A stretch of DNA of 64,000 nt. It comes from Anthopleura xanthogrammica (Eukaryota > Cnidaria > Anthozoa > Actiniaria > Actiniidae). The translations under genes and the position numbers were made by a program. Positions 12,283 through 44,000 of this stretch are shown here, piece by piece. The stretch covers positions 3,477,047 through 3,541,046 of the forward strand of contig OZ025210.1 in NCBI GenBank assembly GCA_964019055.1, written 5' to 3'. A model generated the notes under the pieces. The model ran no database searches, was not told where the DNA came from, and saw only the letters and a list, made by a program, of their open reading frames with translations. Positions within the stretch are counted from its first letter, which is position 1, and each line of letters begins with the position of its first letter.

Positions 12283-14371
12283 TTTGTTTTCCACACAGCG
12301 AGAGAACCTTAAAAGACCGTACTTAAAGACACCTAAAAAGACCAAAAATGGTATTAATAATTTAAGTATTAAATATTGTATACTTCTAATAAGGATAAAA
12401 GGGAAAAGTTAGGAAAATATCGAGATAATTTACTTGCAAAATTCACCCAAGAAGGTCCCCAAGAAGTCAAACTTGAAGGTGGTGACAAAATCAATTTCAT
12501 TACCAGCCCCTTGGTTGCGCTTATTTACTTTTTTCGTGACAGCGTGACAGGTCACACCTCCGTCACACCTTCGCTGAATATTCAAATTAGTGCCCGAAAA
12601 TTGCAAAAAGAAAGAAAGATGAAAAAGAATAAGCAATGTGCATTAAAGCTTACAAAGCACTCTGGGAAAGTGAGTTCTTTAAAAATGTAACAGGGAAATC
12701 AAAGAAACTATCAGAAAAAAATTACTCTGATATTTTCGTGTGCTGAAATCCTTTTATTTCCATAGAAAATGTAGAAGGAAAAAATATCAAATGAATTTTT
12801 AGAGGAGCCAAAAAAGCGTAAGAACTCACTTTCCCATCATGCTTTGTGCTAGAATTCATGCACATGAGCTCATGCACATTGGCTAATAGAGGAAGGATTT
12901 TGGAAGGAAAGTGAATGTGAAATATTTTTACCATTAACATAAAGGAGGATTTAGACTGCAACTAGACGTAGCAGCATTTTCATGATCGATCTGTGACGGG
13001 CGGTCCTACGGAATATTTTAATATTAAAAGGCGGATTTTCGGAGGAAATTGGCCGTAATTATAAATGTTTCCTAGACTTGCGAAGGAAATTGAATTTTTT
13101 TATGTAAGTGGAACAGGTTTAAACGCCAACTAGAATGAGTCAAGGGGAGAACAAACCCTTCGCCTGTATGTAACTATGATGAAGTATGAATAATGATATG
13201 CGTATGATGATGGAATGAAATGTGTAAATGATCGTACCATACATATGATGAAGTGTAAAAAGTAAAATGTAATACAGCATGCATGGACTACTACATGAAA
13301 GTGAAATGCGGAGTTTTACTTTTTGAAGTTTTCCGTTCGGAAACCGCTAAACGGTATTTACGCCTTTAAAAAGCTGGAACTCATCCAGAAACGAAGATGC
13401 CAGAACCAAATGTTGAGACAACAACGGAATCATTGAATTATCTTTTTATAGCAACCTATACTATCTTTTAGTCAGTCTAAAATATTTGACATCGTGGTCA
13501 ACCCAGTCAGACTGTGGGGGGAAAGGGAAACGGAGTTAACTTTAGGTATTCAGGGCGTACTTACAGTGAGTTACCTATCAGGAAACATCGCTGAAATTGG
13601 AACTGTTTGTAATTAAATCATTGGTAAAAATGCTGGAAGTTTTTTCTTTATTGCTTCAGCTGTCCCTAAGATTGTTAAAATGTAATTAACCAGTTATTTC
13701 TCATGTAGCGAGAAAAGTATGTTGGCGTTTGTACGTAATCTTTCCAAAGTTGGGAGGGGGTGTGACAATGGTGACAATAGGAGGAAGAATGCCAGAGAAA
13801 TACCCTACCAAGTAAAATCATGTAACAACGAAAAAGTCGCTCTCAGAACTTGCACAACACGTCAACTCAACACAATTCAACAAATCGTGCTTATCTCCTC
13901 AAAAGGTTGACTCTCAAGAACTCTTAGTTCCGAAATGATATATATTTAGCCGGTCTATAGTGTCAGGTTTGCGTACTTCCGCCGGAAATTCCACTTTGCC
14001 CCCGTGTATCGGGATCACACTATGGTGTCACGTGATCCGATAATAATCACATGGCAAAACATTTGTCAAGCTCTGTTGGGGCCGCAGAAGGAGTTATTGG
14101 CGTATGTTGGCAGTCAAGCCGAACATTTAACCCTCTCTAACAACCTCGTGGGATAGAGTATAATGTAATCCTCCGTCAATGAGTCAATGATGTAGAAATC
14201 TTGGATGTTTTGGAGTAGCTGGGGTTTTATTGGTGACAGAAAACACGGGGAGTTTACGAAATTTCTTGGCGCGCGAAACAAGGAGAGAACGTGGGACAGG
14301 CTCTACTTATGTCAAACCGTGTTGTGCTCGAAGATTGAATAAAATCTCGAGGAATATTCAGCAGTTTTGGA
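12283..14371. promoter_or_regulatory. divergent intergenic region between ESD and the IQGAP-like gene
   Basis: The two start codons point away from each other across about 2.1 kb, so both promoters should lie here. The interval contains one MITE copy (12629-12892). I see no coding exon. Small frames such as that at 14230-14418 overlap the IQGAP-like start in a different frame and have no domain; if transcribed it would be an upstream ORF. Individual promoter elements are not assigned. Confidence 0.45.
12629..12892. mobile_element. MITE family 1, copy 1
   Basis: This segment matches 25089-25337 over nearly its whole length. Shared blocks include CAAAGCACTCTGGGAAA, TTTATTTCCATAGAAAATGT, GAGGAGCCAAAAAAGCGTAA and ATCATGCTTTGTGCTAGAAT. 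The ends are inverted: GCAATGTGCAT on the left and ATGCACATTGGC on the right. This copy lacks the outermost left bases seen in copy 2. It is non-coding and lies between ESD and the IQGAP-like gene. Confidence 0.85.
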
Positions 14372-31539
<17,168 letters not shown>

Positions 31540-32595
31540 TAAACGGTTACAGAGGAAACAAAAAACTCTTTCTCTTGTTTGTCGCGTCTTATCGTTGTGT
31601 GTTGTCAGTACGATCACGACCTTCCTGCTTTAACTCTTAACTTACCACGAATTTTGGATCGTTGGACTTCATGTTTTTGGAATCTGTGAAGAATTCTCGT
31701 GCTCTCCTGGGGTAAGATACGCCAAAGTCATATGTATTTTAATCTTAGGAATAACCGGGTGTTTAAAATTGATAAGAAAAACAAGGCGACGAGAACTCGA
31801 GTTGGCGGTTTCCCAAAGGTTTCTATTCGTTCCTCGAACCTTCTGTTCCAAAACTAGTCTCACAAATACTTATCTACCACAACAGATGTTAGGATTTTCG
31901 TCTTTGATTTGTTATTCACGAATCTACGAGTTCTCAAGAACAAGGACTCGAAATTTTATACACATGTTCTCTGGAACGGAAGCACCCTCATTTTCTCTTT
32001 CTTTTCGATTCCAAAAATCAGCCAAAATTTTATTTTTTGTCGAAGTCTTTGTTTTTTTGAATTTAGCTACAACACGATGACGCACTGTTTCAAAATTCTT
32101 GGAAAAATACAATAAGTTCTTCGATGAAATATTGCCTTTTAAGCGGATACTGTTATCGCGGGGCGCATTACGTAGGAACACCTTGTAGCTTACCATCATG
32201 GCACCGTGATTTTCAAGAGCCCATTTTTATGCATTTCATTCCGTAGTGATTGATGGTTCTCACTAGGCGCGGCCTTTATTTCTCCAGAACATAGAGAGAG
32301 TATTGTTTTTGAACCAGATAGAAATTCTTGTTTGTTCCTTACAAGTTTCATGTCTTGCGGCACGGCCCTACTGAACTGTATAATTTATGAAGCACATATT
32401 GAAATTAAAATAAAAGTAGCGCGTGTTATTCATTTTGGCCCAGGTTTCGATAGTTAAGATAAATAACGCACATCGATATAATTTATTTTAAGTAACGCAA
32501 ATCTTATAACTTCGATGCACTTCTTTCGCAGCATGTTATAAAATAAGTATTAGAAGATATTAATTAATATTAGCTACGTTGCACCAAACCGTGTA

Positions 32596-32866
32596 CAGGC
32601 ATCAAGAGTTCCGCGCTACTGCTCTAAGCGCATGCTCAAGGGATGAAAAAGTGGGATAATATTTTGTAAAATATGCTATATTTTAGTTGTATTTTTCTTG
32701 TCAAGCATAATTTTCATTAAATATTCAAGATCACATGCCGTTATTAGTAAGCGAATTCTGAATTAAATTTACCGAAAAATTGCATATTTTACAAAATATT
32801 ATCCTACCTTTTAATCCCCTTAGCATGCGCTTGCTTAGAACAGTAGCGCGAACACTTGATGCGAGT
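32596..32866. mobile_element. MITE family 2, copy 2
   Basis: Matches 19101-19363: GCGCTACTGCTCTAAGCGCA, GGGATAATATTTTGTAAAAT, TTTTAGTTGTATTTTTCTTG and TTGCATATTTTACAAAATAT are shared in order, with inverted ends GGCATCAAGAGTTCC and CGAACACTTGATGCGAG. Differences are scattered substitutions and small indels, including an extra TTA near 32742. Confidence 0.87.
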
Positions 32867-33329
32867 ATGTGGTGGGGATATTTTGGCGTGGTGGCATAAC
32901 GCGCACTTCTAGAAGTTGCCCCCCAGTGCTTGAATTTTGGATGTTTTTTTTTAAGTGAGACAAAATAAGACGGAACTTAGATTATAATTTTGCCCAGGAA
33001 CAAGTGTATGGGACCTAGTGGCACGCTGAGAAATGCAACGGATGAATGGAGATAGATTAAAGCATTTCTGCCATTATCCATGTTTAATATCTTATCGCCG
33101 GTGTAAACGAAAGAGTGTTAGGGCTGCAGTCTCCATCTGCCACTCTACTAGTCCCTCTCTCTATTCTTGGTCCTTTATATCGATGGTTCTGTTTGTTGTA
33201 GTTTCTTATTGGATTATATCACTGAATGCATTAAGTTATATTTTAGAACAGAGTTGCATAATTTTTGTAGTTGTTTCCGAGATGCTATGCCAATCCTCGT
33301 TTATAAGTCGTGCATCATGATCATTGCCA

Positions 33330-33560
33330 GCATCCATCATCGTCTACACCGACCACATTTATTATCGCCACAACTACCATGATTATCATCATCATCACAA
33401 CCATCATCATCACAACCATCATCATCATCAACACCATAATCTCTACAACCATCCTCATCATCATCATCACCACCACCACCATCACTACCATCATTCACAT
33501 TTCCAACTTCATCAAAACTTTTATGTTGTATTATCGTCATAATCATCTTTTTCTGCTCAT
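33330..33560. repeat. (ATC)n microsatellite tract
   Basis: Degenerate CATCATCATCACAACC and CACCACCACC words. Poly-His and poly-Asp frames across it are artefacts. Confidence 0.8.
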
Positions 33561-33582
33561 CATAAGTATCATCTTTATCAGA

Positions 33583-33690
33583 GCAGGTACAGCCAAGTTG
33601 GTTCGTGCGCTGCCAGCAAGCAAGAGGTCTCTAATGTAGTTTCATCCCACGGGAGATTTTGCAATGGAGCGCTGCGCACCGATTAGGATA
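33583..33690 (+). mobile_element. possible degraded tRNA-derived SINE fragment
   Basis: AGCCAAGTTGGTTCGTGCGC looks like a tRNA D-arm/box A region, and GTAGTTTCATCCCACG about 40 bp later could be a decayed box B. There is no intact tRNA fold. Weak call. Confidence 0.25.
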
Positions 33691-33799
33691 CAGCCTCTAA
33701 CGAGAATATAGCTACTTAACCGTAACTTTATAATCATCGTCATCGTCATCATTATAATTATCATTCATCATCGTCAACACCATAATCACAATCCGACAA

Positions 33800-33860
33800 G
33801 GTCAACCATCATCATCATCATCATCATCATCACCATCATCATCACCATCATCACCATCAC

Positions 33861-33892
<32 letters not shown>

Positions 33893-34165
33893 CCATCACC
33901 ATCACCATCACCATCACCATCACCATCACCATCACCATCACCATCACCATCACCATCACCATCACCATCACCATCACCATCACCATCACCATCACCATCA
34001 CCATCACCATCACCATCATCACCATCAACATCATCATCACCATCATCATCACCCACGCCATCATTATCGTCGTCATCACCATTATCTTCACCATTATCAT
34101 CATTATCATCATCATCACTATCATCATCATCACCATCATCAGCATCATCATCACCATTGCCATCA
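33800..34165. repeat. (CATCAC)n and (CAT)n microsatellite
   Basis: Between about 33890 and 34018 the hexamer CACCAT repeats almost perfectly for some 21 units, flanked on both sides by CATCATCAT runs. The minus-strand Met-Val and Asp-Gly frames over this interval are products of the repeat, not genes. Confidence 0.93.
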
Positions 34166-34884
34166 GAATCATCCATATTTGCGTGGCCATTACCATTGTC
34201 ATTTCATTATAAATTGAGGATAGCATAGTGATTATACGACTGCTAAACATCACGTGACTTGGATATCCTTCTTTCGTCAACTTTATCTTTGGTTTTCTCT
34301 GCCTCCCAAAAACCGAAGTGTCCTCAACTTTTTTTTCTCACCATTATCATCATTATTAGCATCCTTATTGTTTTTATCAGCGTGTTTTTTTTTCGTTTTT
34401 CATTAATAATTTAACGCAGACCATCCATTATTATTCACTTTTTTGTTTTCTCAAATTAATCTTGTATAGGGTGATTAGTTTGTTCGTTGAGTAATAGTTT
34501 TTCAAAGGAAAAACTACCGCAATGAATAAGAAATCGCAAGGCTTATTTAGAAATTGAATGGTAAAGTTTTTGGACCGGGATCGTTTTTGGCGTATAGATC
34601 GTTTACGAATAAGTCAAATACCGCTGTCTACCTTAATTACAGACTCATATACCTAGGGTTTGTCTCATTTCAGTGTCTAAATACCAACGGTAAAGTAAAG
34701 AATGCACAACTTCAACAATAAAAACACTTTGAAATTCCACGAACCTTCAGTGGAATTCATGAATATTCAAAACAATTGTATACGAAATTAAGGCTAATCC
34801 TGAGCAACAGAGAATTTAGAGTATTAACTTGTGCGCTGTTTCTAGATGCATGTGCATGTAAGGTGAAAAGCCCACAAGCTTGTG

Positions 34885-35030
34885 TCTGTCTGTCTGTCGG
34901 TCGGTCTGCCTTCCGGTTTACATAAGTCAGTCGGTCGGCCTCGGGCTGTTTGTCGGCCTTTTTTTTGTTTGGTGTGAGTCTTTCAGTAGGTCAGTCAGTT
35001 GGTCCGTCTGTCTGTCTGTCTTCCGACTTA
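34885..35030. repeat. imperfect (GTCT)n/(GTCG)n tract
   Basis: Two clusters, TGTCTGTCTGTCGGTCGG near 34885 and GTCCGTCTGTCTGTCTGTCT near 35005, joined by GTCAGTCGGTCGG-like sequence. Low complexity, no gene seen. Confidence 0.7.
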
Positions 35031-38000
35031 TATACTTTATAACTAGTGAGAAAAGTGCGCAGTTGACTGTTTTTCCTTCCGCCTCACTATCTGTCTATGT
35101 AACATTGTTTTGCAATCAACTTTGCATTTTTACGCACTTGTAGATTTTTGTCCCAATGCAACCCGGGCAAAAATGTTCGGCGTGGGGAACGCAACAGATT
35201 GCTGTACATTGTTGAAAAATACTTAGTTTTCAAACTTTTTGTAACACTGGAAACTGCGCATTTCGTTAAAACACTGCAGTGTCTAACAGTAGGTATGTTA
35301 GACTCTATAGCGTTGTGTTGGAACAAAAAGTTCTTAGAAAGCGCAAAGATGAAAATACAGAATAAATTGCGAGCTCAGACCAAGCGCAATTGTCTTATAT
35401 TCCATTTTTTATGATGCCAATTCAGTTTGAAATCGTCAGTTATAGCTCTCTCGCTCTCGCATTAAAGCTAAATAACTCTCTAATTATTTCAACAATTCTA
35501 TCCATTAGGATTAAAACTCGATATTAGTCGCGTGCAAGCTTCAGCAGTCCGTGCGCAACTTAAAACCAAGTGCGCACCTTTGAAATGTGCGCGTCATGCC
35601 TCCCGCATTCTAGTATCAAGAATGCCATAAAGTGACATACTTCTGTAGTGATTAATGCACACGTTAGAGCCGTAATAGATAAAATATAGCGCGAAAATCA
35701 AGATATCCAAACCCTTAATGAGTCTCGTTGCTAGAATCAGTGGATTTCATCTATAAGTCGGTATTTGGTCGGTCGGGTTCGTATGATCCCTCTCCAGATA
35801 ACATCTTCTTAAGTCGGCTATTTTTGTTGTTTGTTATATACCCGCTAAATACGAACGGATTATATTTAAGGTTATTCCCGCCTAAGATTAAAATAAAAAT
35901 CAAATTCCCTTTCTTTACAGCTGAGGTCGTTTGTTGACTGTCGATGTGGGGAATTCTCTATTGACTAAATGCATAAAGACTCGTTTGTCATAATTTAAGG
36001 ATTCATTGTACGATTGAGTTTAGATCAAAGTGCAAATTATTAAAAAAAAAATACATGCTTTCTTATACTCTCTTTTTTTCTATTTTGTTCATAATTCTGA
36101 GCTTTTCGATCATTTGAAATCATCTTTCTATTTCTGTTATCCTAGATAGGGTTTATCCTGTGTCAGGTTTTCAGTATTTACATTCGCCTTTATTAAATAT
36201 GGTTTCACAATTCAAGTACAATTTGTTTGCTATGAGATTTAAGCCTTCTAATTTATTGTCGGCTACCACTTTTCACAGCTTTTTCAACTCAAGATGCGAG
36301 AGTTTATTTTTCTAGCTCAATACAAAGCCACAAATATCCCTCAATTTTCTAAATAGATGTTTCATAATATTCATTGTACCGAAATCTTGCAAAAAAAATT
36401 TTTCAGGACGTAAACAGCTGTTTTGAGCTGCCTGAATCCAAACTTTTTAATTCATAACGGACAGGAATATCCCCTCGGCTTAGTACTTTGAACTTTCTTC
36501 AAATTTTACCGGCTAATTCCTCTCTTCAAACACATTTTAAATATTAGTAAAACTTTGTTTTTGTTTTCAATTTTTGTCCTTAGAAAACGGATATTATCAT
36601 TCTGCTCTAGCGACGGAGTTCATTTCAATTCTGACAAGCCCAAGAAAGATCCTACATAAAAACTCTCAATTAGATTCCATTGTTTAGCTAAGATAGTCAG
36701 ATTTTTATTTAATTCACGGCCGCAAGTTTAATTCCAAATTGGCGCTAGAAATTCCACATCCAACTAATTAACTTTGGGAGTAATAAACTCTGGGAAAAAA
36801 GTTTTTTCATTTAACTGTAGTTAATAAATCTAGCCGTCGCCGGGCGAATCACGTTTCTTTGTCGCCTAATCTTCGATATTTGGCTAAGAATTCCATTCGC
36901 TAGGAAATTTGCTTGACTTTTTTTTCATTTTGTGACGTGAATAATATCCGTCTATGATAAATTGGCTTTGGTGTGTTATTAGTACACAGGGTCGGTTAGT
37001 TTAAGCAAAATTAACGCAAGTCTTGTAATTTCAGTGCCATCACTTTTCGAAGCTCACTTCCTCTTGAACTAATCTTAAAGTTCCGACATCTTGTTTACTT
37101 TTTGCCAAAAATGATATCAACGCGAAATTTCTGTCGTTCAAGATGGCTAGGAATTTTATAAACCCTTCGAAGCTTTAGCGAGATTTTTTGTTGTCTTAAA
37201 ACATGTTTAAACGTTTTGTTTATTTCCTTAAACGCTTCAAATTTTCCTTTTTAACCATGGAAAAAAAATCAATTTCAAATCATCCGACATTTTATTTTTC
37301 AGTTAATTTCTTTAAAACGAGTACAAGTTGTGCAAGAAAATTAACTTGAAAATCTACTGCTTTTATGTTTCAAGTATTCTTTGTGCTGTTATTTGATTTC
37401 AGTATTGGGGTTTAAGTTCTGTTTTATCAAACTCTTATGAATTTATGGTAGTTTTCAAATTGTGTCGCATCAATTAATTCCCAAAAATCTAGCGAAGTCT
37501 TTAGTGTAATTCGGTGTGAACGAGTCTGAATTTACACTAAATAAAAACAGCGAAAAACCTCTTCATTTTGCCACACGTGTGAACTTAAATATACCTTGAA
37601 ATTCGTATTTGAACCGGCTATAACAGGTGCCTGCTAGCTCGCTAAATTGTACCACAAGAAAAAAAGTGTCTTGTAATTCCAGATCAGGTCTTATCTTTTT
37701 AATAATCTTTTCAAACTTTCAAACACTACATAAGTACTTTTAATTGTGATGTAAGGTAGATATTGTGACTTGCGCGCGTATAGAATCGTGAGTAAGAGAG
37801 CCATTAGGGTTGGAGTGTAGGAGTAGTGAGCGTGTCGACTAGTGAAAATGTCGGGCGCTTTTTAGTTTCATTATGTTTATGCCTCCTTATCTAGTTGTTG
37901 TAGTCGTCGCCAACACGTGTACAGCCATGCTTAGATGGCGTGTGTAAGAGCTAGAATTTCTTTTATTCCTACGATCACGATCTGGGGGAATCCTATCGAC

Positions 38001-41000
38001 AAGGGGAAAAAAAATCCAGTTTTGAAGTTTCAATCGGCAAGTTAATCTTAATTGCACAGGAGGAAAAAACAACATGGACATGACGTTATCAACGCTTATT
38101 TTGGTCTCTAACGAGGTTTTTCACTTTCTCTGTTCTTCTCAGTCGTGGGCAGCAGTCCCACTGACTTACCTATATTCGACAGTATCAAACTTAAAGATAT
38201 TTCGCACATGGAATAGACATCTCTTTATTGTTGATTTCTATACTACTATTCCTTAGCTCGTATATCTAAGGGTTTTTTTTTTTTGGTGATTTCTAAATAG
38301 TTCAGCCGAATGACTTGGAGACCGCCAGTTCAGCGCCGCGTGGGGCCAGAAGTGGAATTTGTAATGAACCAGTCTACACGTGTGTGTAAAGTACTAGCGT
38401 GCTAGCTCTAGGTCTCCTTAGTGAGATATATATCAGTGCTAATCACCAAATTCTCTCTTTCCTATCTAGAAGATCATTTTGATCAAGTCAAATGTGCCAA
38501 TACTAAGTGATGCGGGTTACATTGCCAGTTTGTATGTGTGTGTGGTGGTGTTACTAGGGGATCTCTTGCAGAGAGTATTCGTTATCGACATTACAATCCA
38601 CACTTTCGTCTCTCTCTTGGCACCTGTTTCTCGAACCAATCAAAATTATTTGATATTGTTAAGAATTCTGGACGTGCAGTTTTTAAGAGCTTCTGGTCCA
38701 ACCTCTTCCTGCACCGTTAAAGAAAAACCAAAAACAGTCTATTCTGCCTTTCCAACTTTAAAAAAATATTTTTAAAACGAATAGCGAAAAATAAAATATC
38801 GAGAAAAAAATTAAAAATTAATATTAATGTAGGTCGTTGAATTTATTATTTTCTTTTGTTGTTCTAGAAAATTCGTCAGTTTGTATATATTTTTCAAAAG
38901 AATCTATATTCTGTCTTTCTTTACGTACGCGCGTTATTTTCCATTTCGTGTTCTATCGTGCTGTTCCGTTACGTGCAGACAACACACGTGGGAATGTACC
39001 AGGCGTTTCTCTGTTGTTTTGTTTGGTTTTAGTAAGGTTAGTTTGTCCCTAAGATCCTCAAATGGCCCGGCGAGTTTATTTTAAAGCAATTGTTTGGAAC
39101 GCTCATTAACTCTTAAACATTTTAATTTAAACTTCTAGAATTTTTCAGTTACATCAGAATTTGAGTTACGATTCTTCGATCTTGAAATCAAGTTTTTTCC
39201 TCGAAACAGATTGGAATCTCCCGTTTTTGCAAACGCTGCGTTCGTTTGTTTTTCATTCGATTCAAAGTTAGTTTTGCACTGAATAGTCTAGTCAGATATC
39301 AACGCCAACCCTGCCATAAAATTTCCAAACGTTTACTCGCTCTTGATAGGTTAGCGACATGAATCGTGAATCCCCGTCATTTTAATAAGGATGCCATATT
39401 TTTCTGATCAATACTGTCAAGTTTATTACATGATGTTGTATTTTTCTCCTCGCTTCTGGAAAGATTACTGTGGTTGATCTCAGGCTGAGAGCGATCCTAT
39501 CACAACATTACTGGTCTCCTTAACAGGTGTGAAAAGTACACCTTTAGTAGCCAACAGAAATAAGCAATATTCCCTACAATATATTCATGTCCCAGATGCA
39601 TGCCGTGAAAGTTGTTATCTTGCTCCCAAGATTTGCAGCCAAAACAATGTTCGGATGTACCCTACAAAGAACTCGTCCATATATCCTGCTGCTGTACGGC
39701 ATTTGTACCTTTACTAAGCTTGTTTTTATTATTAAACAGTCTATACGTACACTTAAATCTTTAATGAATCAGGAAGGGTTAATAAGAAATTCGAATGATT
39801 TAGGTCGACGGGTGGCCTGTTTCGTATGTTAATTAGTACACTGAATTGAAAACCTTGGCCCTCTCTTATCTCAAGCCTGTAATTCCCCCTATCTTACTGT
39901 ACCATTCTACAGAATTCAATTAAAACGAGTTTCAGGCTGTTGAATCGGAAGGGGAGGTTTTAAAAGCAAGACAAATTATGTTTTTGAGCGTTCAACTTCA
40001 AAACACTTGTACGAAGGCATTTTAATTTCGTCGGGTCTGTCAAATAACTATTTGGTGTTCGAAAGTGTTAATAAAGTCAATGATTTTAATTATATCTGGA
40101 GGTCTAACTGGACATAAATATTACAAATGTCAATGCCAGTGAATAGGGAGTCGGTCGAAGGAAAAATTTCAATAGTTTTGTGATCTTTCCTAACAGTTCG
40201 TTCAGACACAACACAGCTGTCTTGGTTTGTGAAAAATGAAAAAAAATAAAAACCTTATCTCGAATCAATCTTAATTTTAGGAAATTCTAGATTGAAAGAA
40301 TAAGGAAGAATCGAAGTTTCTTGCCGTGAAAACTAGAAAAACTTTGGGGATGATATCTGTAAAGTATACTCCAGCCAAGCAATGGCTTCCGCTATTCTGT
40401 TGCTAGGTAACTGCAGTAAAACACCTAAGGCAGTTTTCGCTATTCATTCATTTATTTTAGCAATCTATTCATAGAAACGTTTAAAACAAAGCTCTTTCAT
40501 CCTTGAAAAATGATCAAAGATAACTGTGATTTTGATTTAGAACTGAATAAAATGATAGCAACAAAGTTGTTAAGAAATATCTTGAAAATAGTGTTAGTTT
40601 GTTTCGACCTCGTTTGGTTGCGAACACTGTGAGTCGAGTTCTCGAGTTTTCTGGATAAAACAATCAAAATCATTTCTCGATAATGACCTTTCTTACTCGA
40701 TCTAATAATAATCAAAATATTCTCTACCTTTTGATCGAAATCATTGACCTAAATTCGTAAATAAAGCGAACCATATATCACTATCATCATCAACACTACT
40801 TATTATCATCACCAGACGATAAAGATTTGATCAGCATTTGAAAAGAACCTCTTAGATTTACTAGCCTTTCTTTCTTTCTTTTTTTAACCGAATCTTATAA
40901 CTCCTTAGTTCCCTCTATCGTCATTTGTTTCTAAAACTCTCCAAGATCTTTGTTATACTTTTCAGTATCTGACATGTAAATTAGATTGTATCTTTATTGG

Positions 41001-44000
41001 TTGTGTAGTATCCAAGCTAAGTCGAAAACATTTGCCTCGGGGCGTCGGAATTCACTTGATCCGCTCGCCGAGAACGATTTAAATTTCCAGAAAATTAAGC
41101 GTCATTTAGATTCTTTGTGGCCAAAAAACTAGTTTGTTTAATAAACATGGTTAAAGAATAAGCTGGGAAAAAACTTCTAGTATCGTTGGATTCATTCAGC
41201 CTAGCTAGAATAGTTTATACAAATGAATATTTTATTGTATGTCTGAATAGCTTGCGAGTTATCTATCTGTTTTTGTATTACCTAAGTAACTAAAGTCTTA
41301 TGTTCAATTCAAAGAAAATATAAGTCTAGAAAAATATTTTTAGCGTTTTTGCTCAAAGTTTCTACGCAAAAATATTTTCAAAAACTGAACGGAAAGATAA
41401 AAGAAAAATTTCAAGTTTTCGCTTGAAAACTTGACCCAAATTTATGTCATCAGTATCCAAGTCAATTCGGTGTGATATCTTATCTCACATCTAAATATAA
41501 ATACTAGGAAAAGATCCTAGTTTATCTTCAATTATAGGTGCGATTATTTTTATGTTTCGAAGGAGTGCGGTACAGTAATCTTTGATAATCGTTCTTATCT
41601 GATCGTGTTGACAATATTTCCTAGTTGCCCTGGATATCAAATCTTCACATAAAAACTCTTCTTTTCGGCTCCGAAGAAAAAAGAAAATAGGAAGACAAAG
41701 TCTTCTTTGTCTTGTGAAAAATATTTTTTCATCGCTTTTGAAGAAAAAAATTTCGACAGTTATATTGAAGATTAGCTTTGTAAACACGATGAAAATTTCA
41801 AGTAAATTAAAAGCCTTTATATGTTCGGTATAAATTTCATTACAAATTCATTGGTAGTTATCAAAAAAGTGCTTCGTAAAACAATATTAGGGTCGAAAAT
41901 CTACGATTATTAAGAATCTTAATTACCAAGAATAGCGCTTTAATGACAAGTGTTTTGAATATCTCCTGACAAAACGCAACGGTTTGGCCATAATAATGTC
42001 TCGTGTGTTCTGCGTCTTGAAAACAAATATAGCGTTCACCACTTATTTCAATTAACAAAACTCTCGAGTCAAAACGATTAAGGGAAGAAATCGAATAAAG
42101 CGCACCCTAGTGTATCAATTTTCTAGACTTTTTCTTTAAGTTATACGGCTTTAAACGCCCATATTACACGAGTTATTTTTTGAGGAATTCTGGTGATGAA
42201 TTTTAAAGATTTTGTTATGACATTAATTAAACGTTTTCCTGAAAATATTAAGACACAACGCGGTAAATGTAACTAATATTTCCTATGCGTTATTTTGAAT
42301 TCCGGCATCTAGCTCTGTAGTAGAAGTATCCTAACGTATACCAGCTTTCGGAACGATACTGACAACATAGCGGTAAATATACCCGGTATAATTTACAACA
42401 GTTCCTTGTTTGTAGCGAACTCAAGACACCGCTGTTTCCAGAGATCAACTTCAAAAATGCCCCGAAAATTATGATCTAGGTTTATTATTCCCCGTAGAAA
42501 ATTGGCCGCCGTTTTCTATCATTTCTCTCGTTAGTTTTTCATTCTCTATTTCGTCACCCCCCGCTTCTAGAGGAAATTCCAACTACATCCCCGCTTCATC
42601 TTTAATGTACACTACGCGCGGTGTTTTGGTCCCCAACACCTCGTTTCCGAGTACCTAAAATGAAAAGCCGAACCTTTACCCCGTTAATTACTCTTCTTAG
42701 TGATGCCCTAGCACAACAAATTTATTCCTACCATTCAATTTTAGCAGAAAAAAGTGAATTTTTCGGAGTTAGAATTCGTAAGGATAAGACGTACAGTATC
42801 AATTACGGGTCAAATTAACTTGTGGATTTTACATTATTTTGAAAATAATGCCATATCTTTGTAATTTTCTTTTGAATTCAAAGGATTTAATCAGTAGAAA
42901 GACAAAATATTTCCATAATTAACCCGTGTATTTGAAGTTTCTTATTTTGTAAACTGTGGGTTTGGAAGAAAAGCTTTGTTGCTGCTCGCGCAGAAAGATA
43001 CATTGCTTGTTTGGCGATCCTCGAGGGTTTTTTTTGAGATTCAAAAATGTATATCTTATATTTCCCCCCTATTGTTTCTTTTTGGATCCATTTTATTCAG
43101 ACGAAAAACCTAAAACATGAACTTTGATTGATCTGTTATGACATTTCTCAGTCATATTTATCCAGTAAATTTGAAACATGGCGAGTCTTTTCTTTCTTTC
43201 TCAACTCCAAGCACCTTCTACGACATTTCAAATTTTCAAATTACATCTCCCCTACGTTGATTTTTTCGAGAGCTCTTGATCTTTCTCATTTCCTTCAACA
43301 TCCACCTGCCTCTCTGGGAGTTCTTTTTTTTTATATATATTTTTCCGATTTCCAACTATATCTTCCATTTTGCTAGTTATAAAATGTTTGTTTTTGACCT
43401 TCCAATTTGTCTTAATTTCCACTGCCGGAGCCGACTTACATTTTCAAATGATCCATCTAAAATTCACTCCTAACGGTTGCCAAAACACATTAGAATAATG
43501 AGTTTTCAGCAGTAACTCTGAAGTCGTGATAATAACTCAGAAGATTCTGCTATAGAAACTCACGAGTTTTTGTATTGCGAAGCTTATCTCGTTGTGTCAA
43601 TATTGTAATAGGGTGAGTCGAAGTACGGAGAGGGCAGACCTTAAATTGATGTTGATTGCGATCTAGTAAAAAAAAACCACTTTGATCGATATTGAAAACT
43701 ATTCACTTCAAAGCATTCCGTACAAATAGTATATTGGTGCGTTTATCGTGAGGTCTGTTCTAGGCTTCTCTTTAATTTTTCCACGATTCTATTTCTAGAG
43801 ATTTTTTATCGGCTCAAAGTAGGGTGATTTGCGGAGTATTCCCATGATTTGGCTATTTACGATTTCATCGTTGATATGTTTACAGTTTCTAAATTATCTT
43901 TAGAGGGATTGTACTTCTCTGGCTTCCTATATACTCCACATTTAATTCCAATCGTATTCTCGTTTTTCGAATAATTTTATTGATTGATTTAATCTTTTTT

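Noticed and set aside
33786..34280. 164-codon Met/Val-rich and overlapping 124-codon Asp/Gly-rich frames
   Set aside because: Both are translations of the (CATCAC)n/(CAT)n array; all frames stay open because the repeat lacks stops.
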